The notes: generated from the sequence alone by a model not told the origin. DNA of 22,477 bases from an uncultured Porphyromonas sp. (GCA_902490315.1 CABUDK010000019.1:1-22477), one strand, 5' to 3'. Shown: positions 1-7,713, counted from the first letter of the stretch. Made by a program: numbers and translations.

Positions 1-158
1 TCAAGTATATGGACGGAAACATGAAGAAGGAGGAGAACGGGCAGTTCAAGACCAATGGTTATGGTCTGAGTGAGATGCCTTACTTTCCAGGCTACGACAA
101 GGACTACTACAAGCGCATCGCTGAGACTACAGGCGATCTGCTCAAGATCGATGAGTAA
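1..158 (+). CDS. 3' end of an unidentified gene (partial)
   Basis: An open frame starting at base 3 runs 51 codons to a TAA at 156-158, so only the C-terminus of a protein is present. The tail is hydrophilic, rich in Lys, Asp, Glu and Tyr, with a MPYFPGYDKDYYKRI stretch and an end reading LLKIDE. I do not recognise the family and assign no function. It is on the same strand as the ROK kinase 119 bases further on, but a strong hairpin lies between them, so co-transcription is uncertain. Codon use and lack of stops make coding likely. Confidence 0.6.
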   Translation, partial: KYMDGNMKKEENGQFKTNGYGLSEMPYFPGYDKDYYKRIAETTGDLLKIDE

Positions 159-187
159 GCCCTAAGAGCAATATATGTAGTAACAAA

Positions 188-254
188 GTGGGCAATGCTA
201 AGTGAGTGAGACGACTCCCCCCATGGAGCTGGTCCGTCACTGAGCGTTGCCCAC
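188..254 (+). other. Long imperfect hairpin upstream of the ROK kinase
   Basis: The arms GTGGGCAATGCTAAGTGA (188-205) and TCACTGAGCGTTGCCCAC (237-254) pair over 18 positions with one G-T wobble and one mismatch. The intervening bases can pair further (GACTCC region with GGAGCTGGTC region), giving one extended 67-nt stem-loop. No T-run follows, so it is not a textbook intrinsic terminator. It ends 23 bases before the ROK start codon. It could be a processing or attenuation structure, a small RNA or a single copy of a repeat; the sequence alone does not decide. Confidence 0.6.
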
Positions 255-262
255 GATTCCGA

Positions 263-270
263 TATATTTG
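263..270 (+). promoter_or_regulatory. Candidate -7 box (TATATTTG) of the ROK gene
   Basis: TATATTTG matches the Bacteroidota -7 consensus TAnnTTTG exactly. No convincing -33 TTTG is seen at the usual 19-21 base spacing. The box ends 8 bases before the ATG at 278, so transcription from it would begin at or next to the start codon. Confidence 0.35.
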
Positions 271-277
271 ATAAGCA

Positions 278-1294
278 ATGTCTCTATACTTAGGTATTGA
301 CATCGGTGGCACCAATACGGAGCTAGGCGTTGTCAACGAAAGGGGGCAGGTCGTCTCCTCGCAAACGCTCTCCACGACTCGCTATGGCGCCGACTATGAG
401 AGCTATATAACAGCACTCGCCAATCTAATCAAGCAAATCTCCGCTAGCCCCGACCTCGAAGGCGAGGTCATTGGTATCGGTGTCGGAGCACCCAATGCTA
501 ATTACTTCTCAGGTTGTGTCGAACAGGCGGTCAACCTTCCATGGACTAAAACGACTCCAATCGTTGCCGATCTGGAAGCACGTACAGGGCTACCTGTAGT
601 CCTAGACAATGATGCTAATGCGAGTGCGCTTGGCGAGCATAGCTACGGTGTAGCGCGTGGATTAGATCACTTCGTCGAGATAACGCTCGGCACAGGCGTA
701 GGTAGCGGCATTTATGCTGATGGTCGTCTGATACGAGGCTACCAAGGTAAGGCGGGCGAGCTGGGCCACATGGCTGTGGGTGAACCAGATCAACTTTGTG
801 GCTGTGGACGCTACGGCTGTCTCGAAGCTTCTGTCGCAGCTCCAGCTGTGGCACGACGTGCTGTAAGACTCAAGAAGCTCTGTCTGGAGCAAGGTATGTG
901 GAGCGAGCTCTGCGACATACCTGATGAGGAACTAACTAGCAAAATGGTCGCAGAGGTGGCGCTAGCGACAGGCGACTCATTAGCTCGTCAGGTCTTCGAT
1001 GAGACGGGAGAGGTCCTGGGTCGTGCCTTGGCGCAGTTTGCTTGCTTCTCAGCACCACAAGCATTCATCCTCTTCGGAGGCGTAGCACGGTGTGGTGACC
1101 TGCTCCTACAACCAGTGCGCAAAGCCTTTAACAAAGCAGTGCTCCACATCTACAGAGGCTCTATCGAGATCCTCCTCAGCTCACTACCGAAGGGACAAGC
1201 TGCCGTGCTGGGTGCTGCTTCGCTAGCACGCGAACGGAACCTATCGTATGATTCAACGCGAGACCTTCGACTACTGTCCACGTTGTGGCACTGA
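278..1294 (+). CDS. ROK-family sugar kinase (glucokinase-like)
   Basis: 338 aa, within the usual size of ROK kinases, which phosphorylate glucose, N-acetylmannosamine or related sugars with ATP in the cytoplasm. The N-terminal phosphate-binding motif GIDIGGTNTE is at about residues 6-15; the catalytic Asp lies in VLDNDANA (D112); ELGHM (E161, H164) and the zinc-binding CGCGRYGCLE (C174, C176, C181) are the ROK signature. The start ATG fits the motif position. The last 47 bases overlap the NUDIX gene in another frame, suggesting coupled expression. Sugar specificity cannot be read from the sequence; glucokinase is the commonest assignment in this phylum, hence no gene symbol. Confidence 0.9.
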   Translation: MSLYLGIDIGGTNTELGVVNERGQVVSSQTLSTTRYGADYESYITALANLIKQISASPDLEGEVIGIGVGAPNANYFSGCVEQAVNLPWTKTTPIVADLEARTGLPVVLDNDANASALGEHSYGVARGLDHFVEITLGTGVGSGIYADGRLIRGYQGKAGELGHMAVGEPDQLCGCGRYGCLEASVAAPAVARRAVRLKKLCLEQGMWSELCDIPDEELTSKMVAEVALATGDSLARQVFDETGEVLGRALAQFACFSAPQAFILFGGVARCGDLLLQPVRKAFNKAVLHIYRGSIEILLSSLPKGQAAVLGAASLARERNLSYDSTRDLRLLSTLWH

Positions 1295-1781
1295 TCGCCT
1301 AGAGGCGCATGGTGTCAAGGCGCAGCACTGTCCGTGCTGTGGCTTCACCTACTACCACAATCCGAGCGCTGCTGTGGCGCTCCTCGTGCGGGATCTGCGT
1401 GGACGACTACTCGTAGCGACTAGAGGCAAAGAACCCGCCAAGGGGACGCTAGATCTCCCAGGCGGGTTCGTAGATAAAGGCGAGACAGGCGAAGAGGCAG
1501 CGCAGCGAGAGCTATACGAGGAGAGCGGACTGCAACTCCCGACGGAGCAATTTGACTACGCTTTTTCCCTGCCCAACAGCTACCTTTACAGCGACTTCCT
1601 TGTGCCGACGCTGGACCTCTTCTATCGGGTTCAGCTACCGAGCGAAATGCCCTCCGTACAAGCTATGGACGATGTGGCGCAGCTCAGCTGGCTCGCACCC
1701 GCTGAGCTTGACCCGTCACGCTTCGGATTAACATCCATCCGCCAAGGAATCGCTCGCTACCTATCGTCGCTCACGGACTGA
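1248..1781 (+). CDS. NUDIX hydrolase with N-terminal zinc ribbon
   Basis: 177 aa. A four-cysteine zinc ribbon (CPRCG at C10/C13 and CPCCG at C28/C31) precedes a NUDIX domain. The NUDIX box is perfect against Gx5Ex7REUxEExGU: G73, E79, R87-E88, E91-E92, G94. NUDIX enzymes hydrolyse nucleoside diphosphates linked to another moiety; the zinc ribbon plus NUDIX layout resembles NudC-type NADH pyrophosphatases, but the NudC substrate motif was not found and the protein is shorter, so the substrate is open. The first Cys pair begins at residue 10, so the start cannot be moved much downstream: the 47-base overlap with the ROK gene is real. Confidence 0.88.
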   Translation: MIQRETFDYCPRCGTDRLEAHGVKAQHCPCCGFTYYHNPSAAVALLVRDLRGRLLVATRGKEPAKGTLDLPGGFVDKGETGEEAAQRELYEESGLQLPTEQFDYAFSLPNSYLYSDFLVPTLDLFYRVQLPSEMPSVQAMDDVAQLSWLAPAELDPSRFGLTSIRQGIARYLSSLTD

Positions 1782-1806
1782 TCTTTCACACAATAACATA
1801 CACACT

Positions 1807-3150
1807 GTGGCAACACCTCCCTCTCGTAGCAAGATATGGTCTCGTCCATGGGGCTATCCTGAGGCGCTCATCATCCTCGCAGGGATCCTCCTTGTCGGTT
1901 ACCTATGGCAATACATCATGGGTCCCATACCTGCAGGCTTCTTCACAGCACCCCTCAGCATCATCATTTCGGTGGCACTTGTAGTCGCCGCCCTCTATAT
2001 CGGTCTACGAGGCAGCCGGCTCTATGCGGGACGACGCACGCCAACGATCGTCCTCTTTGTCCTGTCGCCAGCAGCTACGCTCACAGCACTCGGCGGGTGC
2101 TTGGTGCTACTCCTCATCATGGGCTTTTGCGTGCAGGTCCCCCCGACGGTAACGGCAGGGCTCTCAGGCTTCTTGCACCGCAGTGGCTGGAGCTCGATGG
2201 TACACTCCTACCCCTTCAACCTGCTCTACCTCTACCTCCTCCTCATCTTAGGCTCTATCTCGGTACGTCGCCTGACACGTATGCGCTGGCATTGGCAGGA
2301 TATAGGCTTTGCGCTCAACCACGTGGGACTCTTCTGCTTCCTTTTCTTTGCCCTGCTAAGCGGAGGCTCCATGCAGCGCTACCGCATGGTACTCGAGGAG
2401 GGACGCATTGAGTGGCGCGGAGCGGACTATGATCATGGCATGCAGCTCGTCGAGCTACCCATAGCACTCAAGCTCAAAGAGTTTCACATGGATGAGTACC
2501 CGCCCCAGCTCATCCTGCTGGACGGCAAAAGTGGTCAGGCGGTAAAACCCAGCAAAGGCACTGCCGCACTCACCATCGACACCGTTCCCCAGCAAGGCGC
2601 CCTAAGCGACTGGCAGATAAAAGTCGAGGAGTACCTCCCTCTAGGTGCTCCCGTCATCACTCAGGAGGAGCTGGTCTACAAGCCGTTTGCCTCTAGCGGT
2701 GGGGCACCAGCCGTACGCCTTCAGGCCTCTAGAGGTCAGGAGCATTACTCGGGATGGGTCTCTTGTGGCAGCTACCTCATACCCTACCGAGCATTGGCTC
2801 TGCCCGACAGTCTAAGTGTCGTGATGCCTTACCCCGAGCCAAAGCAGTACTACTCTCAAGTTGAGTACATCCTCAAGAGCGGAGGCATGGGCGAAGCAAC
2901 CATCTCTGTCAATGATCCGCTCAAGACTGAGGGATGGTATATCTACCAGCTCAACTACGATCAGGAGCGAGGACGCTGGGCTACAACCACCGAGCTGGAG
3001 CTGGTATACGATCCTTTCATTCGCCCCGTCCTCATCTCCATCTATATCCTCCTACTGGGCGCATTCTTCCTACTCCTAGGACCTGGTCGTCACACCACGA
3101 GGGCCAAGCACACGACCTCTCACACGCCAACCGACACAACCCTATGCTAG
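1807..3150 (+). CDS. Cytochrome c biogenesis protein ResB/CcsB-like
   Basis: 447 aa integral membrane protein starting at GTG, 25 bases after the NUDIX stop. About four hydrophobic segments in the first 180 residues, one more near residues 185-205, a large soluble domain (about 210-400, presumably periplasmic) and a last membrane helix near 405-430 match the ResB/Ccs1 layout. With CcsA it forms the system II haem-ligation complex that attaches haem to CxxCH cytochromes outside the membrane. The stop overlaps the ccsA start by 7 bases (ATGCTAG), and multihaem nrf genes follow, supporting the role. The C-terminal tail is Thr/His-rich and probably unstructured. Confidence 0.85.
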   Translation: MATPPSRSKIWSRPWGYPEALIILAGILLVGYLWQYIMGPIPAGFFTAPLSIIISVALVVAALYIGLRGSRLYAGRRTPTIVLFVLSPAATLTALGGCLVLLLIMGFCVQVPPTVTAGLSGFLHRSGWSSMVHSYPFNLLYLYLLLILGSISVRRLTRMRWHWQDIGFALNHVGLFCFLFFALLSGGSMQRYRMVLEEGRIEWRGADYDHGMQLVELPIALKLKEFHMDEYPPQLILLDGKSGQAVKPSKGTAALTIDTVPQQGALSDWQIKVEEYLPLGAPVITQEELVYKPFASSGGAPAVRLQASRGQEHYSGWVSCGSYLIPYRALALPDSLSVVMPYPEPKQYYSQVEYILKSGGMGEATISVNDPLKTEGWYIYQLNYDQERGRWATTTELELVYDPFIRPVLISIYILLLGAFFLLLGPGRHTTRAKHTTSHTPTDTTLC

Positions 3151-3944
3151 CAGCCTTCTCTCAGCTCAGTTGGGAAGCTTTCCCTTACTTTGGTATTGCC
3201 ACAATCCTCCTCTCTGCCATCGGCGCTGCCTTTGCGTGGCGAGGCAAGCGAAGCGTTGCGATGCTCCTATCCATCCTCGGGGTTGTCTCGCTAGGGCTTT
3301 TTATCGCAGGGCTCTGGATCAGTCAAGCCAGACCTCCGATGCGCACACAGGGAGAGACTAGACTCTTCTACTCTCTCTTCGTACTCCTCTCGGGGCTACT
3401 CGTCTACTTGCGGTGGGGCTATCGATGGATCTTTAGCTTCAGCACGATCCTCTCAGGTGTCTTCATCATTATCAACATAGTAAAGCCTCAGATCCACAGC
3501 AAGGCGATGATGCCCGCCCTACAGAGTCCCTACTTCGTACCGCACGTCATCAGCTATATGTTTGCCTATGGACTGCTCGGCGTGGCGCTACTCATCTGCA
3601 TCTACATCGTCTGGCAGCGACAGTACGACAATGCGCACAAGATCTACGTCATGGACAATCTCGTCTACACGGGACTAGGCTTCCTCATGATCGGGCTCCT
3701 ACTCGGAGCCATCTGGGCAAAAGAAGCCTGGGGCACCTACTGGGGCTGGGATCCCAAAGAGACTTGGGCCGCCATCACCATGTGTGCTTACCTGCTTTTC
3801 GTCCATTACAGACGCTTCTCCCCACACGACCTCCGAGGTGCCTTGTGGATACTCATCGGGAGCTTTCTCTTCTTACAAATGTGCTGGTACGGAGTCAACT
3901 ACCTCCCCTCCGCTAGCAACAGCGTACACGTCTACGGACTGTAA
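3144..3944 (+). CDS. ccsA: Cytochrome c biogenesis protein CcsA (haem ligation, WWD motif)
   Basis: 266 aa polytopic membrane protein. The tryptophan-rich haem-handling motif WGTYWGWDPKETW is at residues 196-208, with conserved histidines in PYFVPHVISY (H134), at H221 and near the C-terminus (SVHVYGL, H262). These are the hallmarks of CcsA/CcmC-type haem proteins. The open frame extends further upstream, but that extension has Arg/Pro/His-rich, non-membrane composition and lies in resB; the ATG at 3144, overlapping the resB stop in ATGCTAG, gives the right length and translational coupling. It should act with the preceding ResB-like protein to mature NrfH and NrfA. Confidence 0.92.
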   Translation: MLAAFSQLSWEAFPYFGIATILLSAIGAAFAWRGKRSVAMLLSILGVVSLGLFIAGLWISQARPPMRTQGETRLFYSLFVLLSGLLVYLRWGYRWIFSFSTILSGVFIIINIVKPQIHSKAMMPALQSPYFVPHVISYMFAYGLLGVALLICIYIVWQRQYDNAHKIYVMDNLVYTGLGFLMIGLLLGAIWAKEAWGTYWGWDPKETWAAITMCAYLLFVHYRRFSPHDLRGALWILIGSFLFLQMCWYGVNYLPSASNSVHVYGL

Positions 3945-3970
3945 GAAGGGAGTAAATTAGCGGGTGAAAT

Positions 3971-3995
3971 GTACGACCTGCTAAACAAATCGTAC
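3971..3995. promoter_or_regulatory. Dyad GTACGA-N13-TCGTAC upstream of nrfH
   Basis: A perfect 6-bp inverted repeat (3971-3976 and 3990-3995) ends a few bases before the putative -33 element of the nrfHA promoter. Its position and symmetry fit a transcription factor operator, for example a CRP/FNR-family regulator of nitrite respiration, but the regulator is not identified and a chance 6-bp dyad cannot be excluded. Confidence 0.3.
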
Positions 3996-3997
3996 GA

Positions 3998-4031
3998 ATT
4001 GGACGATAAATGGTTTATTTTACTACCTTTG
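3998..4031 (+). promoter_or_regulatory. Putative nrfHA promoter (-33 TTGG / -7 TACCTTTG)
   Basis: TACCTTTG at 4024-4031 fits the Bacteroidota -7 consensus TAnnTTTG, with TTGG at 3999-4002 about 21 bases upstream as a weak -33. Transcription would start near 4037, leaving a leader of about 45 nt before the nrfH ATG at 4083. The leader holds a small AGAGA/TCTCT hairpin around 4036-4049. Confidence 0.55.
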
Positions 4032-4082
4032 TCCTAGAGAGGTATCTCTTCTCATACTAAAGCATCCAAATGACTGGGTACG

Positions 4083-4688
4083 ATGAAGCGACTTAAAGAG
4101 CTCTGGAATAGATTCGTCAGGCTTTGCCTCCCCACCTATCGCAGTAAGGTTGTAGCTATCCTTATCGTAGGTGTAGGGGCTGGACTAGGCGTCTACCTCA
4201 CCTACATGTCTATGGTGTGGAACTATGCAGGCTCCGACCCCAAGACCTGCGTTCAGTGCCACATCATGGAGCCTTACTACGCGACCTGGCAGCATAGTTC
4301 GCACAGCCAGCGCGCACAGTGTGCCGACTGTCACGTACCACACAATAATTTCCTAAACTATTACTATACGAAAGGAACTGACGGGCTACGCCATGCGACC
4401 GTCTTTACCGCTCGGCGCGAACCACAGGTGATGCGTACCGTGGCACGCAGCCAGCGTGTCATCTATGACAACTGCGTACGCTGTCACACACAGCTCAACC
4501 AAGATTTCGTCAAGACCGGCATGCTCACACGCTCCGAGATCAACGATGGCTCCGAGAAGCGCTGCTGGGACTGCCACAGAGACGTACCCCACGGAGGGTC
4601 CAACTCCCTCTCCAGCACTCCACACGCCCTAGTCCCCTTCCCCGATAGCCCCGTACCACAGTGGCTTAAAGCATTGCAAAAGAAGTAG
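4083..4688 (+). CDS. nrfH: NrfH, tetrahaem membrane quinol dehydrogenase of nitrite reductase
   Basis: 201 aa with one N-terminal membrane helix (about residues 22-45) and four CxxCH haem c sites: CVQCH (56-60), CADCH (80-84), CVRCH (131-135) and CWDCH (161-165). This is the NapC/NirT-family NrfH pattern: the protein oxidises menaquinol at the outer face of the inner membrane and passes electrons to NrfA. A Met two residues after the first CxxCH (CHIM) fits the unusual haem 1 ligation known for NrfH. nrfA follows after 67 bases, giving the standard nrfHA operon, behind its own promoter and the haem-ligation genes. Confidence 0.95.
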   Translation: MKRLKELWNRFVRLCLPTYRSKVVAILIVGVGAGLGVYLTYMSMVWNYAGSDPKTCVQCHIMEPYYATWQHSSHSQRAQCADCHVPHNNFLNYYYTKGTDGLRHATVFTARREPQVMRTVARSQRVIYDNCVRCHTQLNQDFVKTGMLTRSEINDGSEKRCWDCHRDVPHGGSNSLSSTPHALVPFPDSPVPQWLKALQKK

Positions 4689-4755
4689 CCAGCCTCTGTA
4701 ACAAAGCAACTACACACACCTTCCCAAGAACCATACAGCAGAAAGAGAGATAGCT

Positions 4756-6261
4756 ATGACCAAAGAACGTAAACTCAAGCCGTGGCAAGGGTGGCTCCTA
4801 TTCGGAGGCACACTCGTTGTCGTCTTCTTACTAGGCCTGCTCGCAGCCTCTGTCACCGAGCGTCGTGCCGAGACGCAGACACTTCTGGCCAATCGTGTTA
4901 CGGAGATTGCGCCCGACGAAGCACGCAATCCGCTCTACGAGCCAAACTACCCACGTGAGTACCAGACCTGGCTCCAGACCGCCGACACCTCCTTCAGCAG
5001 TCGTTACAACGGCTCTCAGATCGTCGACGTACTGGCGCAGCGTCCTGCCATGGTCATCTTTTGGGCTGGCTATGCTTTCAGCCGTGAGTATGGCACACCC
5101 CGTGGGCACATGCATGCCATCGAGGATATGAATCACTCCCTACGCACAGGACACCCAGGCATCGACGGAGCTGAGGATCTACAGCCAGCCACCTGCTGGA
5201 CCTGCAAGAGCCCCGATGTGCCTCGTATGATGCAGCAGATGGGCGTCGTCAAGTACTACGCAGGTCGCTGGAGCGAACTGGGCAGCGAGGTAGTCAACCC
5301 CATCGGCTGTGCCGACTGCCACGAGACGGAGCACATGGGCCTCCGCATCTCTCGTCCTGCACTCATCGAGGCTTTTGCACGGCAGGGCAAAGACATCACC
5401 AAGGCGACACATCAGGAGATGCGCTCGCTCGTATGCGCTCAGTGCCACGTCGAGTACTACTTTAGCCAGGCGGCCCCCAACAAGCCCAACTACCTCACAT
5501 TCCCCTGGGACAAAGGCTCCCGTATGGAAGATGTCGAGGCTTACTACGATAGTCTCAAGTACTACGACTACATACACCCACTCTCCAAGGCGCCGATCCT
5601 CAAGGCTCAGCACCCAGACTTTGAGATTGCTCAGTACGGCATCCATGCTCAGCGAGGCGTGAGTTGCGCAGACTGCCACATGCCCTACAAGAGCGAGGGC
5701 GGGGTCAAGTTTAGTGATCACCACATCTCCAGCCCGCTCCAGTACATCGACCGTACCTGCCAGACCTGTCACCGTGAGAGCGAGGAGACCCTGCGACAAA
5801 ACGTCTACGACCGTCAGGCCATGGCTCTCGAAGTGCGTGACAACGTAGAGCGCGAGCTCTGCAAGGCACACCTCGAGGCGCAGTTTGCTTGAAATCATGG
5901 TGCCACCGAGCAGCAGATGGCTTCCGTCCTCCAGCTCATACGTCAGAGCCAGTGGAGATGGGACTACGCCGTGGCGACGCATGGTGGATCCTTCCACGCG
6001 CCACAGGAGATCACACGCATCCTCAGCAATTCGCTGGAGAAAGCACTCCAAGCGCGTGTGCTGATCGCACAGATCGTAGCGCAGCATGGGCACACGGGTC
6101 CCATACCTCTACCAGATGTCAGCACCAAGGAGAAGGCGCAAGCATACATTGGACTAGATATGAAGACGCTACGCCAGCAGAAGGCACGGTTCAACGAGCA
6201 GATCCTCCCACAGTGGATCAAGACCGCTCAGCAGAACCAGCGTCTCGTCTCCGTCCAATAA
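4756..6261 (+). pseudogene. nrfA: NrfA, cytochrome c552 nitrite reductase, interrupted by an in-frame TGA
   Basis: NrfA reduces nitrite to ammonia in the periplasm with six electrons from NrfH. An N-terminal hydrophobic helix (about residues 12-32) is followed by the active-site haem motif CWTCK (147-151, Lys ligand) and four CxxCH sites (185-189, 227-231, 304-308, 335-339). Catalytic candidates are R116/H118 in RGHMH, Y234 and H286 in AQHPDF. A TGA at 5890-5892 (codon 379) stops this frame, but the same frame then runs 122 more codons to TAA at 6259-6261 with clear NrfA C-terminal sequence (IRQSQWRWDYAVATHGG, later STKEKAQAYIGL). Total length of about 501 codons is normal for NrfA. The lost part forms the long helices of the dimer interface. 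A Trp codon (TGG to TGA) is the simplest ancestral state. A real nonsense mutation, readthrough or a sequencing error all remain possible. Confidence 0.85.
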
Positions 6262-6273
6262 CTTCACCTAGGG

Positions 6274-6288
6274 GACGAGTCGTCTTTT
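6274..6288 (+). terminator. Weak terminator-like hairpin after nrfA
   Basis: GACG-AGT-CGTC followed directly by TTTT, 12 bases after the nrfA reading frame ends. The 4-bp stem is short, so this is tentative; the larger palindromic block just downstream may do the job instead. Confidence 0.3.
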
Positions 6289-6302
6289 GTAGGGACGCAC
6301 GG

Positions 6303-6366
6303 ATCAGAGGGATCGGAGTCATCGGATAGCTCCGATCCCTCTGATGCTTCTGATGACTCCGATCCC
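6303..6366. repeat. Palindromic block with 9-nt periodicity and two alternative stems
   Basis: 6303-6318 (ATCAGAGGGATCGGAG) is a perfect 16-bp inverted repeat of 6330-6345. In addition 6309-6323 (GGGATCGGAGTCATC) is a perfect 15-bp inverted repeat of 6352-6366. Both use the same GGGATCGGAG bases, so the stems exclude each other. The right half is built of 9-nt units (TCCGATCCC, TCTGATGCT, TCTGATGAC, TCCGATCCC). A half-site of the hairpin repeat family (TGTAGGGACGCAC, 6288-6300) precedes it. It lies between nrfA and the rarA promoter. Confidence 0.85.
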
Positions 6367-6385
6367 CCCTAACCTCTAATCTTCG

Positions 6386-6393
6386 TATCTTTG
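6386..6393 (+). promoter_or_regulatory. Candidate -7 box (TATCTTTG) of rarA
   Basis: An exact TAnnTTTG match that ends 7 bases before the rarA ATG at 6400. The implied transcription start is at or within a few bases of the start codon, giving a leaderless or nearly leaderless mRNA. No clear -33 box is seen. Confidence 0.45.
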
Positions 6394-6399
6394 CACTGT

Positions 6400-7713
6400 A
6401 TGTCAGTAGAGCAGATACCGCTAGCGGAGCGGATGCGTCCTAAGACGCTCGAAGAGTATGTCGGACAGTCTCACCTCGTCGGTGCGAACGCCCCGCTACG
6501 CGTTATGCTCGAGCGGGGACACATACCCTCGATGATTCTATGGGGACCGCCCGGCGTCGGCAAGACAACCCTAGCACGGCTCCTCTCGCAGATGATGCAG
6601 TGCCGCTGCTATAGTCTCTCGGCCGTAGGCTCAGGCGTAGCCGATGTGCGCAAGACTTTGCAGGAAGCCAAAGAGGCACAGTCCGGTCTCTTCTCACAGC
6701 ATCAGGGACGACCCATCCTCTTCATAGATGAGATACACCGCTTCTCCAAGTCTCAGCAAGACTCCTTGCTAGCAGCCGTCGAGCAGGGCGTGGTGACACT
6801 CATCGGAGCAACGACGGAGAACCCCTCCTTTCAAGTGATCCGCCCGCTCCTCTCACGCTGTCAAGTCTTCGTCCTCAAGCCTCTAGAGCCTAGCGATCTC
6901 TCCCAGCTCATCGACCGAGTCTTCGCCACCGATCCGCTCTTCTCTCGCTACCAAGTAACCCTAGAGGGTGCCGACCGTGAGCTACTCATCCACCTCGCAG
7001 GCGGTGATGCCCGCAAGCTACTCAACCTCCTCGAGATGACCCTCTCGATGGCACTCGAGCAGCACCCCGACGAGACCGCCGTACAGTTGACCGGCGAGGC
7101 GATCGCTAGCGTAGCCCGTCAACAGCCCGCAGCCTTTGACCGTGATGGAGAGCTACACTACGACATCGCCTCGGCATTCATCAAGAGCATACGTGGTAGC
7201 GACCCCGATGCAGCGCTCTACTGGATGGCTCGCCTCATCGAGGGAGGCGAAGAGCCGCGCTTCATAGCGCGTCGTGTGGTCATCTCAGCTGCCGAAGATA
7301 TAGGCTTGGCCAACCCGCAGGCACTCGTCGTGGCGCAGGCTGCTGCCGATGCGGTTGACTTCATCGGATGGCCCGAGGGACGCATACCGCTTGCCGAGGC
7401 GGTCGTCTACCTGGCTGGTTCGCCGAAGAGCAATTCGGCCTACCTCGCCATCGATGCCGCCCTCGCCAAAGTGCGTGAGACGGGCAATCTGCCAGTCCCG
7501 CTGCATCTGCGCAATGCACCTACGAAGCTGATGTCTGACCTCGGCTACGGCGTCGACTACCGCTACCCGCACGACTTCCCCAAGCACTATACGCGGCAGC
7601 AGTACCTGCCCGACGAACTTAGCGATGCGCAGTTTTACGCTCCGCAAGACGTGGGGCAAGCCGAGCGTACGCTCAGCAACTACCTCAAGTTTATAGAGGA
7701 GGGAGACGAGTAG
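6400..7713 (+). CDS. rarA: Replication-associated recombination protein RarA/MgsA (AAA+ ATPase)
   Basis: 437 aa from the ATG at 6400; an upstream TTG at 6391 overlaps the promoter box and is less likely. The N-terminus LAERMRPKTLEEYVGQSHL is typical of RarA/WRNIP1/Mgs1 clamp-loader-like ATPases. Walker A GPPGVGKT is at 49-56 and Walker B LFIDEIHRF at 107-115; a sensor-type ATTENPSFQ follows, and the C-terminal oligomerisation part (ISAAEDIGLANP, YLAGSPKSN) is complete. The protein acts at stalled replication forks. It stands alone on the plus strand, convergent with the HIRAN gene. Confidence 0.95.
   Translation: MSVEQIPLAERMRPKTLEEYVGQSHLVGANAPLRVMLERGHIPSMILWGPPGVGKTTLARLLSQMMQCRCYSLSAVGSGVADVRKTLQEAKEAQSGLFSQHQGRPILFIDEIHRFSKSQQDSLLAAVEQGVVTLIGATTENPSFQVIRPLLSRCQVFVLKPLEPSDLSQLIDRVFATDPLFSRYQVTLEGADRELLIHLAGGDARKLLNLLEMTLSMALEQHPDETAVQLTGEAIASVARQQPAAFDRDGELHYDIASAFIKSIRGSDPDAALYWMARLIEGGEEPRFIARRVVISAAEDIGLANPQALVVAQAAADAVDFIGWPEGRIPLAEAVVYLAGSPKSNSAYLAIDAALAKVRETGNLPVPLHLRNAPTKLMSDLGYGVDYRYPHDFPKHYTRQQYLPDELSDAQFYAPQDVGQAERTLSNYLKFIEEGDE

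Noticed and set aside
2934..3143. N-terminal extension of ccsA
   Set aside because: It overlaps the resB coding region and is rich in Arg, Pro and His; the ATG at 3144 gives the normal CcsA length.
5890..5950. Selenocysteine at the nrfA TGA
   Set aside because: The only nearby stem (GCCA/TGGC) is weak and does not form a convincing bacterial SECIS. NrfA has no known catalytic selenium site, and the position fits a structural residue, probably Trp.
5179..6093. 304-codon minus-strand open frame opposite nrfA
   Set aside because: A GC-rich shadow frame: the plus strand encodes a clear multihaem protein over the same bases.
5889..6329. Plus-strand open frame overlapping the nrfA 3' end in another frame
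   Set aside because: Its composition is not protein-like, while the original nrfA frame continues with recognisable NrfA sequence, so this is not a frameshifted continuation.
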